From Megascapheus bottae (lineage: Eukaryota > Chordata > Mammalia > Rodentia > Geomyidae), in the NCBI GenBank assembly GCA_024803745.1, contig JANJXV010001718.1:20032-84031 (forward strand): 64,000 nt of DNA, given 5' to 3'. Of this stretch, positions 47,761 to 60,500 are shown piece by piece. Position numbers and translations under genes: made by a program. Positions within the stretch are counted from its first letter, which is position 1, and each line of letters begins with the position of its first letter. The notes beneath the pieces were generated by a model that saw only the letters and a list, made by a program, of their open reading frames with translations, was not told the DNA's origin and searched no databases.

Positions 47761-49026
47761 AAGAAATGATTGGGGGAGCTCTGTTTAGTCTTTTGAAGAA
47801 ATGCCATACTGCTTTCCATAGTGGTTGAAGGAATTTGAACTCCCACCAACAGTGGAGTAATGATCCCTCCTGTCCACATCCTCTCCAGCATCTGTTGTTA
47901 TTAGATTTCTCAATCACGGCCATTCTAACCGGAGTGAGGTGGAACCTTAGAGTTGTTTTGATTTGCATTTCTTTTATGGCCAGAGATGTCGAACATTTCT
48001 TCATGTGTCCATAGGCCATCCATATTTCTTCTTCAGAGAAGTCTCTTAAGTCTTTGGTTCATCTGTTTACTAGATGGTTGTTTCTTTGGAGATTAGTTTT
48101 GAAGTGATTCATTTTTTTTGGGCTGTTGATACATTTTAGATGTGAGGCCTTTGTCTGTTGTATGGTTAGTGAAGATCTTCTCCCACTCTGTAGGTTGTCT
48201 AGTTAATTTTCTAGCTATGTCCTTTGCCATACAGAAGCTCTGCAGTTTAACGCAGCCCTACTTATCTAGACATAGAGCTCCCCTATGATCCAGCAATTCC
48301 ACTACTTGGCATCTACCCAATCGTCCAGAAACAAGGACATACTAAAGCCACTAGCACAACGATGTTCATTGCAGCACTAGTTACCATAGCAAAGAATGGA
48401 ACCAACCCAGATGCCCCTCAGTTGATGAGTAGATCAACAAGATGTGGTATTTATACACAATGGAATTCTATGCTGCTGTCAGGAAGAACAACATCGCCCC
48501 ATTTGGAAGGAAATGGAAACACTTAGAAAAAATCATATTAAGTGAAGTAAGTCAGACTCAAAGGAGCATAGGCTCTATGGTGTCCCTCATTTGTCATAAT
48601 CAGTAGAAACCTTGAGCTCCCCTAGCAGAGATATACAATAGAACAAAACCTAGATACATAAGCCCATGTCGTATGACACTAAATGAAAGGACCTCCAGGA
48701 TATAGAAACAAAAGCCATATAATGAGTGATTGTTGTCCTTAATGTACTGTTATCTCTCATCTCTTTTGCCGTCCCTTGGTTATCTCATATTGTTACAGTA
48801 TTTCACCTTGTTATCTGATATATTGTATATACGTATATTTGGTTATTTGAAAACAGATAGGGAAGGGGGGAAAACAAGATAATGTTCCGGGGGGAGGGGA
48901 GGGAAATGGGGACCAAGACATGAGAAAGGGTATCAATGTATGTGAAGTGATGCACCTTCAATCTGGTGAATATAATGTAACCCTTCTATTAATTACAAAA
49001 AATATATGGGAAAAAAGAAATGATTG
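47761..49026 (+). mobile_element. Twin-primed (5'-inverted) L1 insertion with target-site duplication
   Basis: 12-bp direct repeat AAGAAATGATTG at 47,761-47,772 and 49,015-49,026. Between them, 47,773 to about 48,265 is the end of L1 ORF2 on the - strand ([36 protein letters not shown]). About 48,266-49,014 is the remainder of the ORF2 end and the 3' UTR on the + strand (AATGGAACCAACCCAGATGC), ending in an A-rich tail. The inverted and direct parts meet at a shared AGAGCTCCCC, the usual junction overlap. Units A and B lack it at the same site. Confidence 0.92.
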
Positions 49027-49223
49027 TATTACTGCATGCTATCATCCCATGATGGAATTCCAGTAGAAATAGACAGGTAGATAAACTACAGAATATATTG
49101 AAATACATAGAAGTAGAACAAAACATTTTTGAACGGTTGGTTGATGGCTATTGGAGAAATATGGGGGGATATGTAATCAAGTCTAGAAGATACCTGACAA
49201 TGTGCTTTGTTTTCATCCTGTAG

Positions 49224-49277
49224 CGATATCTTGTCTGATACCACAACAAAACGTGATGAACTTAACAACAATGAAGG
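49224..49277 (+). CDS. Tpte: TPTE-like mini-exon alpha-D, nearest the core
   Basis: 54 bp after CCTGTAG, before GTATGT; phase 2-2. Encodes DILSDTTTKRDELNNNE. It is the last mini-exon before the first membrane-region exon at 50,627, and its GG end joins in frame to that exon's first base. Homologous to alpha-A' and alpha-B'. Confidence 0.55.
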
Positions 49278-49645
49278 GTATGTTCTGAACATATATGCAC
49301 CACTCACCTAGGTATACTTATAGATATTAACATGAATGTAGGTACAAACACACATGAAAGTATAGTCAAAGAAAGGAAAGTGATTTAGATTAGAGAACTT
49401 TCTTGGAAGTATTGATGACAATACAGGATTTTTGATATTTTTCTAAGATGCATTGGATGTAATATCTGCAGCTACCTTTCTAAAACCTTAGCTGTCTTAA
49501 GAATAAATATCAAGAATTCTTCTTATTCCTAATCTATTGTAATGGCCAAAGCCAATTCAGTGTTTTGATGGAAGCCCCAGCAGGATAAGAAACTACTCTG
49601 CAGGTGCTCCATTATCTCCAGCTAGAGGATACAACACCAGCATTG

Positions 49646-49922
49646 ATCCTCCTCCTCCTACACCACCACCACCTCCTCCTCCTCCTCCTCCTCCTCCTCC
49701 TCTTCCTCCTTCTTCTTCCTCTTTCTCTCTCTCTTTCCCTCCCTCCCTTCCTCCCTTCCTCCCTCCCTTCCCCCTCTGTCTCCCCCCTCCCTCCCTCCCT
49801 CCTCTCTCTCTCCCTCCCTTCCTCCCTCCCTCCCTCCCTTCCCCCTCTCTCTCCCCCCTCCCTCCCTCCCCCCCTCTCTCTCTCCCTCCCTCCCTCCCTC
49901 CCTCCCTCCCCCCCTCTCTCTC
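49646..49922. repeat. Long pyrimidine (CCT/CTCC/CT) tract of unit D
   Basis: About 277 bp almost purely C and T on the + strand, in a mirror-like CTCC pattern. Same unit position as the tracts at 9,719 and 17,882. The overlapping Leu/Pro/Ser frame is not a protein. Confidence 0.97.
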
Positions 49923-50626
49923 AGAATGAGAAAAGACTAGTCCTTAGGGAAGTTTTAATTTGAAATATGTTTTCCTATAATGGCTCACCTCCAAGGTGTA
50001 TTTCAAGCCTTAAACAAAATTCTGCCCAACTACGTGTCAGATGTCTATATCAAGAGATGATGATGAAGACACGAGAATCTTTTTGGGCCCGTGTTTATCC
50101 CGATGTACCTCATTTCATTGCTCTGGGAATTGGGTTGGCCAATATATAATGACTTGACTAGGTTTCCAGTTGTTCATGGAGAACTGACAGCTGAGGACAG
50201 GCCCCTCATATTGTATGTGCTTTATTTAGTGGATGAAAAGTCTCTTACCATCAAGTCAGGGTTAGAATTTTATGTGAAAGGTAAATATTACACTAAAGAT
50301 TCAAAACTTGGTGTATGGTATATGTATGTTTGTTTCCTCATATATTCTGTATGTGAAGGTGAAAAACTCATGAAACATAAATGTAAATATTTTAGTTGTT
50401 TATTAAAAGCATTTCATTATAAAACTGGTGTAGAATATCCCTTTAAATTGATATTATACAGGACTTTGGTTTTGGTTAATCTTGTACAATGCATGTACTT
50501 TTGTTTGGATTTGCACCAAAGTTTCGGTTCCTAAGACCAACAGATCACTCTTTTCCTTAAAAGGTAAAAAAGCCATATCAAGAGAGACAAAATGTGACTG
50601 ATTTTATTTTTGTTCACATTTTACAG

Positions 50627-50677
50627 CAACCACATGAAGAAAATTGCAAATAAAATTCTACTGTCTCTATCATTCAG
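50627..50677 (+). CDS. Tpte: Tpte exon: pre-S1 juxtamembrane segment
   Basis: 51 bp after TTTTACAG, before GTGGGT; phase 2-2. Encodes [16 protein letters not shown], matching the family's SKIKKIVHSIVSSFAF segment immediately before S1. Basic and then hydrophobic, as expected for entry into the membrane. Confidence 0.8.
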
Positions 50678-53600
50678 GTGGGTAAGACTGTAGAAATATA
50701 AGCAATGAAGTATGTATATAAAATATAACATCAATATTTGAAGTGAAAAGAATCTAAGAAAGTCCAAACTGAGCAACAAGAGTTTCTACTGTTAAGATGT
50801 TGAAAAATAACCCGTGTGTGCCTTCATACTATAATCCAATTGATCTTGGAAAATTGTCTTAAGCTGGTCTTATAACTCAGAAAAAAATGGCATTTAAGCA
50901 AGTCTATGTAATGACATATGGCTATGTGTTTTTCTACTCATGAAAGTAAGTAAATATAAGTTGGGTGCTGGTGGCTCACATCTCTAATCCTTGCAGAAAG
51001 CTGAGGATTACCACTGGAAGCCAGCTTGGACAGGAAAGTTCTTGAGATTCTTATCTCAAGAAAAAGCCAGAAGTGGCATTTTGGCTCAAGTGAGTTTGCT
51101 AGTCTTGAGCAAAAGCAGCTCAGGGACAGCACCTAGAGTACAAGGCTCAGGAATGGAAAAGGAAGAAGGAAAGACAGAAATACTGGAAGAATGAGAGGAG
51201 GGGTGTGAGGGAGAGGGAGAGGGAGATTGAGAGGGGGAGGGTGTGGGAGAGGGAGAGGGAGTGCAAGGAAGGAAGGAGGGAAGCAAGGAACGAAGGAAAG
51301 TAGGAAAGAAGGAAAGAGGGAAAAGTATGGAGGGAGTGAGTAAAGAAGGAAAGCAAAAATAAAGGAAAGAATAACAACGAAGTGTTAAACTTTTGGAAGT
51401 ATAGGTTGTATTCTAATAACTCCCTTATTTATGTGATTCCTCCATTCTGGAAACACGTTCCTTAGGCTTCCACTCTACATATGAGAATAATTTTATACTG
51501 TGCCTTAGAGTACATAAAAATTAATAGTATTTTCATTTGAGTTTCAGTTTTAAAGACTTTGAAATCTTCTCAATTCATCGTCATAACGACATAAACGATA
51601 CAATCAACCAATGGGTAGTTCGTTTAAAATATGTGACAGAAAGGCTTCAAAGCACTTAGAGTTCAATTCCATAAATATGTATGGAATTGAATTCTTTTTC
51701 ATGTGTCCATAGCTGCGCAAGGAGTACCCCCAAATAAATAATCATATCCATGTTAAAATCCTCAATAAAAATCTTAGGATCCAAGTGGGCATTAGTCATT
51801 TTAGGGCCTCATGCTTCCTGGACAGGCATTTCACTGACTGAACTAGACTTCTAGGCCTTCCTGCTTTCTTATTTCTGAGATAAGGTTTGGCTTTTTGCTC
51901 TGACTGGCCTGGACTTCAGTAGGAAGACTGAAGTTGCCTTACTGACCTGGCTGGGACAAGAGGCTCACATCATCACACCTAGCTTGTCTTGTTGAAGTGG
52001 GTTTGTGGAATTTCTTTTCTGGGGCTGGCCTTGACCTGGTATCCTCCTCAGTCTCATGAGTAGCTAATATCATAGCTATGAACCACCGCACACAGGCAGG
52101 TAGTCCTTCAAGCGCTAGGTCAGTTATGCCTTCACTGAGCTTTAACTATTACAGTCTGACAAAGATTCAGATTGATGACTTTTAATGTGCTAAAAGAAAC
52201 TGATAGATTCATCTTCAGAATTTATCAATATTTAAAGAGTTTATACTGACAGACTAGTCATTTCATTTCCATTTTTGTTCTAGCTTGCAGTTATTGTGTG
52301 GTTTCTACATACCCTCCAGTATACTGTTTAGGAGGGAATGTTGTTCACTATTCAGTGCTTCTATTGGATAAAAAAACTGAACAATGTTTTTAGATAGGAA
52401 TGCAGTAATTATTCATACCACTGGCCACTATAATCTTAAATAATGTCTTTTTAGCATCTGACATATAGTTTTAGGAATTGTTGAAATGTGGTGCCAAACT
52501 CTCTTTGTCTTTATTTATTTTAGGATTTTGGCAATACTACTGATTTTTGTCGATCTTGGTCTAATGGTAACAGATATTACAGTTACAACCAGCAAACTCC
52601 ATATTCCATTAGAGTACAGATCACTTTCCCTTGTGATTGCTATATTTTTCCTTTTGGATGTTGTTCTACAAGTATTTCTGAAAGGATAAGTTTTGTTCTC
52701 TCTGAAGCCTAAATCTGAAGAACCCTACTGAGACTGGCTCCTCCACCAAGTAGCTCAGGCTCACTATTTCCCTTAACTGTGTGCTTGAAACTCCCATTTA
52801 TCTCCTTGATTTACACAAAATAACATTTATTTGCCAGTCCTGGTGCTTGAACTCAGGGCCTGAGCGCTGTCCTTGGACATTTCTCAAGGTTAAAGAACTA
52901 TCACTTGAGCCACAGCACCACTCCCAGTGTTTTTCTATATATGTGGTGCCAAGGAATTGCACCAGGTTCTTGGTGCATGATAGCAAGCATTCTACTAGGA
53001 CAAACTCCCAGCCAAATTTTTTTCAGGATACTAAATTAATTAGAAGATCAATCCAAACAAATGTGTGCCTCTTGAAAAGCATTCTTGAAGCCAAGGCCCA
53101 AACCCAGATTTTCATTGAGTAGCTTAAATTAGTTTTATATTGCTTGAGACACTCTCATGGAGTAGTTGAGAAAAGTCTTTGAACAGATAAAGCTTAAAGG
53201 GACTTACCAAAAGGGACCAGGTAATTAATATGTCAATGTGTATGTTAAGAAGGAGAAGTATGAGTGCCAGGAGTCTGTCTTAATGGTGGAATGCCTGCCA
53301 AGCATGCAGAAAGACCCAAGTTCAATTCCTCAGTTCCACATATAGAAAAAGCCAGATGTGCTGCTGTGGCACAAGTAGTAAAGCTCTAACCTTGAGAAAG
53401 TCCAAGGACAGTGTTCAGGCCCTGAGTTGAAGCACCAAGACTTGAGAAAAAAAAAGAAGACGAATCTGGGCCCAGTGTGTAATGCCTGTAATCCTAGCTA
53501 CTCAGGAAACTGCGATCTGTGAATCACAGTTCCAAGCCAGCCCAGGTGCTAAAGTCTGTGAGATTCCTATCTCCAGTTAACTACTAGAAAACCAGAAGTG

Positions 53601-56600
53601 TTTCTCTGGCTCAAGTGTTGCATGGTATCTTTGAGCTAAATAGCTCAGGGACAGTACCCAGTCCCAGAGTTCTGCCCCATGACTGTTAAAAATTAGGAGG
53701 AGAAGTATATACTTGAGGTCTATAGATCAATACTTTGATTCTGACTGGAATTTCAAGTAACGTTTGATAGTATGTGAAATACTAGATACTGCACTCTAAA
53801 TAGTCCCGAGTTCATTGAAAGGAAAAGTTTCAATGAAAGCATCTGCAGGTGATGTGGAGATTGCTTATCATCTCATTAGTGAGATGTAGCAAGAAAGAAA
53901 TAGATTGCTTCCCTTTCCTGCTTGCTGGTTTTCTGAAAAGTAGGATGGGTGAGGCAAGCCTTGGGGATGGGCTGCTGGGCGAGTCAGGCACTGGGTTTCC
54001 TAGCCTCCCTTTCTCCAAGTCATTTCAGAAGGTAGTGTATGTTCTTTCCTGAGGACTTGTTCTCCTTCTTCTCTTGAGCTAAGCAGAGTTATTCACTGCC
54101 AGGTTAGTCTGATCCTGACAGACTGCCTCAGAGTGTGAAGATGCTTTTCCTGGAGGACTAGTGCTCACCTCTGCAGGAGTCAGTGGTGGAGAGGAGTCTG
54201 GTAGATGGATGTCGGTCTTTGTCCTTTTAAGGACACAGCAGCCCCGTGGGATTCCATTGTGGGTGCAAGGACAGATTATGAGTTCAGAAGCGCAGTTCAT
54301 ACCCATCTCATATGATACTCATATATTGATCTGGGGATAGTATGATGTACTGAAATTGTTGCTCAACAGAACTGTTGCATTTGTCTTCTTCCAACTCCAT
54401 GGGAGAAGGCAGTGCATACCTCTTGTCCAATGGATGGGGTAGATGGCTTATTCATGAAGCTTTGATTGTCATCAGGTATGCAAGTATGTAATAATACAAA
54501 TTTACTACTTGAATACCTTCCACCAGTATTATGTTTTCTCTTTCCCAAATCCAGTCCATCCATTTCATAGAATCTATTACAATAACAATTTTAATGAAGT
54601 TGAGTCAAGTACTTTTTGCTCTAAAGATTTTCCTCTATCCCCTTAAAGAAGATAACCATTTTTTTTACTTTCTCTTACAGGAAAAAGCATTATTTTTCAG
54701 ATTTCCTCAATATTACAGATGCTGCCATCACTATCATTATTTTATTTATGGACATCACATACATATTCTTTAATGCTACATTTTTTAAAGATATCCAAAG
54801 GTAGGAAGCCCATGACTTAACTGTCACACTTTTCTTTCATTTGTTCCTTAATTTGTACTTATTCTTGGCTTAAATTGTGTATATTGAACTGATTTCTGTT
54901 TAAGTTCTGAACCTGATACATTTTTTGAAAATAAAATATTAGGGAAGATGACATGGATTGAGTGGTAGAGGCCTACTTAGCAAGTGTAAGAACCTGATTT
55001 CAAGGGACTGTAACACAAAAATGGAAGAACAAATGAAGGGAAAATGATACATTTTCATACCCTTGAGATCTAAAAACAGACAGCATTTAAAGCCAGTTAA
55101 AGGTGTCTTCACTAAAGTACTTCCATTGGATATAGGAACTGGAACATCATTTTGAAATCCGCCCTTGATGATCTACTAATCTGCTTTTCCTAATGTTGCA
55201 AGTGTATTGACTTGAACATGTATGAAGTTTCAGTGGCTCTAGTTATACTTCTCTAAAAAATAGCCGATGGAAACCAGGAAATCACGTATATGGCAACCCA
55301 GATAATGGATTTTTGCAATGGCAGTTTGGTAAAACGAAGAATGTTAAGGCAAAGTTAAAGCAGTAAGGGATTACTAAGTAATATGTGTATGGGTGTGGCT
55401 GTCTGTCTGTATCTGTGTCTGTGTCTGCCTCTGTCTCTATCTCCCTTTCCCTAAATGAGATAGAAAAATACCAATGTACATTGGAGGGCTAATGTTAGGA
55501 GGCTTTTAGCTATATTCATTAGAAGTCAAAGAAATAGATTCTTTCTTACCAAAGTTTCTGAGAGGTCCAGTGTGATCCCCAAGTAAATATTGCTTTGGCT
55601 AGGGTTTGGATCTTGAAAATAACCTCAATCCATATGGTCCTTCAATGGGCAACCTCAACACCACTTGAGACCTTGGTAGCAAGACAACACTTGAGGTAGC
55701 AGCTACAGCAGCTGAATCAAGATGGATCGGAGTCAGAGTCGTGGTCATGGCCAGAGGTAGCAAGAAGGATGATAAGGACAAGAAAAGGAAATATGAAGCA
55801 CCTGTACCAACTAGAGTGGAGAAATAGAAGAAGAAAACGAAGTGACCAGATGCTGCCAGCAAACTGCCACTGGTGACACCTTAAACTCAGTGTCGCTTGA
55901 AATAACTGAAGTTAGAGATAATTAAAGATTATCTTCTCATGGAAGAAGAATTTCTTAGAAATCAGGAACAAATGAAGCTATTAGAAGCAAAGCAAGAGGA
56001 GGAAAGATGAAAGGTGGATGACCTGGGGGGGGACCCTGATGTCGGTAGGCACCTTGGAAGAGGATCACTGATGACATTTGTGCCATGGTGTCCACATCTG
56101 TGGGCTCTGAGCACTGTGTCATCATCCTTTCCATCCTGGACAAGAACCTGCTGGAACCAGGCTGCTCAGTCCTGCTCAACCACAAAGTGCATGCGGTGAT
56201 AGGGATGCTAATGGATGACACGGTCCCCCTGGTCACAGTGATGAAGGTGGAGAGGCTCCCCAGGAGACATATGCAGATATGGGTGGCTTAGACAACCAAA
56301 TCCAGTATATTAAGGAATCTGAGGAATTGCCTCTCACTCATCCTGAATATTATGAAGAGATTGGTATAAAACACCCATCATTCTCTATAGGCCACCTGGC
56401 ACAGGTAAAACTGTTGGCTAAAGCAGTAGGAAATGAAACATTGGCCACTTTCTTGAGAGAGGTGGGCTCACAACTTATTCAAAAGCACCTAGGCAACGGG
56501 CCCCTACTTGTATGGGAATTGTTTCGAGTTGCAGAAGAACACGAACCATCCATTGTGTTTATTGATTAAATTGATGTCATTGGCACCAGAATGTAAGATT

Positions 56601-57324
56601 TGGACTCTGGAGGTGAGAGAGAAGTTCAGAGAACCATGTTGGTGCTGTTAAGCCACTTGAATCGTTTTGATTCAAGGGGGGATGTGAAAGTGATCATGGC
56701 CCCAAACCAGATAGAAACTTTGGATCCAGCACTGATCAGACCAGGCTTCATTGACAGAAAGATTGAGTTCCCCCTGCCAGATGAGAAAAAAAATAAGCTC
56801 ACCTTCTACATTCATAAAAGCATGACTGTCCTGGCAGACAACGTGACTCTAGATGACTTGATCAGGGCAAAGATGATCTCTCTGTGGCCAACAATAAGGC
56901 AATCTGTACGGAAGCTGGGCTGATGGCCTTGAGGGAACACAGAATTAAAGTAACAAATGTAGACTTCAAAAAATCTAAAGAAAATCTTGTTTATTAAAAA
57001 CAAGAAGGCACACCTGAGGGGCTCTATCTCTAGGAACCACAACTGCCTCAGGAAAGTGATGGGAGTTTTCCTAGCTCTCCCCTGGGAAGCCATTAGTGCC
57101 TGCCCAGTGGAAACCACGGGTCAGATGATTTTACTAAAAATTCCCCTTTGACTTAGGAAATGTGGCTTGTAGGTCTCACATCTGGCAATCTCTTGTCTAT
57201 GCTGTGCAGCACTCTGCTTCCCAATAAAGTGCGTTTTTCAGAAAGAAAGATAGAAAGGAAGAAATGAGGAAGGAAGGAAGGAAGGAAGGAAGGAAGGAAG
57301 GACAGAAAGGAAGGAAGGAAGAAA

Positions 57325-57394
<70 letters not shown>

Positions 57395-57493
57395 GAGAAA
57401 GAGATAGAGAAAGAAAGAAAGAAAGAAAGAAGGAAAGAGAGAAAGAAAAGATGAAAGAAAGAAATAAAGAAAGAGAGAGAGAGAAAGAGATAG

Positions 57494-57532
<39 letters not shown>

Positions 57533-60500
57533 AGGAAAGAGAGAAAGAAAAGATGAAAGAAAGAAAGAACACATCAGCCTCCACCCTAGACCACTGAATT
57601 GGAAACTCTGGGATCTGTGAACCATGGTTGAAGCAGTTCTGCCAAATGAATCTTGTTGGACATGTCCACACCTTTGTGTTTCTGCATGGAGGAGAAACAC
57701 CAGCCAGTATGGTTGGGAAGTATTGCAACCTGTTCCCTGCCTGATATGCATGTACTAGCTGTAGGGAGCCTCTGTTACTAAAAGGAATAACACCAATGTA
57801 CAAACAATCAAAGTTCATTTGGGGGGAAGATGAAAACTAAAATAGTCTATAAATCTGAATGAACTCATTACTGTTTGTCCAGACAGTAATTTCTCAATCT
57901 TAGCATTACTGATATTTTGAGAAGATAGTTATTACTTGGGTAGGGAAGAGAGGACAAAAACATCCTATCATTCTTCCTAGATTCATATTTATTGTAGGGT
58001 GTTTAGCAGCAGTCCTAGATGTGGTTAGCACCTGCATCCATTTGGTTGTGACCACCAAGTATGTCCATATGTTACCCAGTGTCCTCTGGGATGAGGGGTA
58101 TAGCTGACTGTTAGAGCACTAGAGCAGAACGTGGAGGCCATGGGGGTCGTACAGAGCAATGTAACATATGTACACAGATTTAAACGTATGTATTGATGAA
58201 CTCTTCTCTTTCTGAACTAAAAGTATGTATCTATCAATTTTTAGAATGATTGTATTCTTTCGGCTTCTGAGGCTCATAACACTTATGAGGATCTTTCACC
58301 TTGCAACTCAGAAAAGACATCTAGAAAAATTAATCAGAAGACTGGTAAGTGGGCAGGACATGTTTGCTTCCCATCCTGGTAAAAGTTTTAGGTAGCAATA
58401 TCAAATTCTTTGTGCTTGACTTCTGTTTTACAGCTTCATCATTTTTGTTCCTCCCAGGTGTCTGGCAATAAGAGACGATATGCCAAGGATGGATTTGACC
58501 TAGATTTAACTTACATCACTGGTTTGTGAAACTTAACTGTTGATTGACTTCTCTTAATTATATTACTGTTTTTTGAAACTTGTCATGTGATTGACTTATG
58601 TTTAATCCACATTTTCCTTTGAAGTAAGAATATTCCCTTTGATTTTCCCAAACCACAATGTTTTTTATCTAAGGCACATTGGTTTGTGCTTTTTGTTTTT
58701 GATTTGTTACTATGTTGGCTTCTTTGGTGGTTCTGGGAAAAGAACTCAGTCTCTTGCTTGCTTGGGAGGCTCTCCTACTTCTGCCACACCACTAGCACTT
58801 TTTATGTAATTGTTATTTTCAAGGTAGGCTCTTGCTTTCTGTCCCAGCTTTTCTGAGCTACAGTTCTTCTACTTGTATGCCATTGTACCAAGCCATTTAT
58901 TGAGATGAAGTCTTTCCATGTTCCTCAGATCTTTGCCTCCTGAATAGCTGATTTCCAAGATTGAGCCAAAAATGCCTAGCTTTTTTGCTTTCTCTCTCTT
59001 CTTTTTTGTTTCTCTTCTTTCTTCCTTTCTCTGTCTTGCTTACCTTCTCTTCTTTCTTCTTTCCTTCCTTCCTTTCCATACTCTCAAAGTATTTTTCTCA
59101 ATGATTTCATAGGCTACTGTGTTATGGTAATATATTGGTAGATTACATCTGGGCACAGGTAATCTCATTCATTTCAAACCAAGACTCCCTGGTGGTTAGA
59201 CAGTAAATACGATGCAATTTCAAGTGGCTCCATTAAAATTTCACTTATTATTTATTCATTTTTGTGAGCTATCTAAGCATCCAAGAGAAAGAGACCTTAA
59301 TCTTCTAAAATCCCAGAGAACAAGTTCATTATCCATGAGGTCAGGTTTGCTAAGGGAAGACGGCTTCAAACACTAAGTTCCTGTTGAGCCTAAGGATATT
59401 ATGATATTGCATAACTTATTTATTTACTTTTGTGTTGTATTGTCAGTCCTGGGGCTTGAACTCAGAACTTGATAACTGTCTTTGAGCTTCTTTTGCTCAA
59501 GGCTAGCACTTTACCAGTAGAGCCACACTGCCACTTCTGGTGTTTTCTCTTTATGTTGTCCTGAGGAATCCAACTCAGAGTGTTTTTGCATGCAAGTCAA
59601 ACGCTCCGCCACAAAATCACCTCCCTAGACTTCTATTGCTTCATCTTAATGCATCATCTTGGTTATGTCACTGTCATATCAACTCTTCTTGTACTCTGAG
59701 AAAAGAACCTGGATAGATGTACAAATAATTTTTGTTATTATTGTTGTTCCCATCTGTACTGACTTTCCTAATAGGGATTCTTTTGTTTTCCAGACCGTCT
59801 TGTCGCCATGTCATTTCCATCCTCTGGGATACATACATTCTATAGAAATCCAATGCAGGTAAGCATATTTGTGCAGCACAGAATGAACTCTATAGACTCA
59901 AGAGCTTAGTGTTGACCCAGGCAAAGCAGTGTTCTACCATTTTATTCTTTCTGGTGAAAAATCATAAAAGCATGGTATCAACTTGCTTTTGTTTATGCGA
60001 AGCCCTGGAGGTCCTACTGATTAGTAAGAGCACCCATTTATTTATCTCAAGATAGAGTGGTTTGAACATTTGGATGAGGCTTAATGGAGTGGTTCCAATG
60101 ATTAGGTACAGGACTGGCTACTTCACTGGGCTGATCTGGGCATCTCTGATCAGTTGCCGCTCCTCTGAGGACTGGCTAATCTGAATTGGCTTTTCTGATT
60201 GCCTCTGTGTTATTATGTCTCTTCTCCCAGGCAGCTAGATCTTGGGGACCATTGAGATGGCCTTAGGAACAGCAAGCAAATGAATGTAATTCCATTAAGA
60301 CTAAGTCTTCAAGTGAGTGTGAGTGGCCTTGAATTCATTAGCTAAGACAAAAATGAATTACAAAAGCACTCTGGATTCAAGGATCAGAAAATAGGCTCCA
60401 TCACAGGATGAGAGGAATTGTGTCCCCATATGTAGTCTTTCAGGGAGAAGAAAGCCATGTCTAAAAATATATATGTTCTTTCACATAGATTCCCTGATAA

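Larger units (their letters stand above)
47005..50300 (+). repeat. Divergent unit D, partial, outside the visible palindrome
   Basis: Clearly homologous to about 33,645-35,400 of unit A': the same old SINE, the alpha mini-exon, the pyrimidine tract and the conserved segment after it. It is more diverged than A is from B. A 1.24-kb twin-primed L1 has been inserted. Only the alpha mini-exon (49,224) is present. Confidence 0.8.

Noticed and set aside
49604..49963. 119-codon Leu/Pro/Ser-rich frame
   Set aside because: Translation of a simple pyrimidine tract whose sequence differs completely in the paralogous units.
51548..51614. Possible Tpte exon ([14 protein letters not shown]) between the pre-S1 and S1-S2 exons
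   Set aside because: The only AG/GT borders give 67 bp, which breaks the phase 2 join that 50,677 and 52,524 make directly; no family segment belongs there.
56279..56923. PSMC1 as a functional retrogene
   Set aside because: The longest frames cover only parts of the protein, Walker A is disrupted, Walker B has a stop and several other stops and shifts occur.
57153..57818. Phe/Leu/Ser-rich frames of 221 and 184 codons on the - strand
   Set aside because: Antisense of the (GAAA)n tail of the PSMC1 retrocopy.
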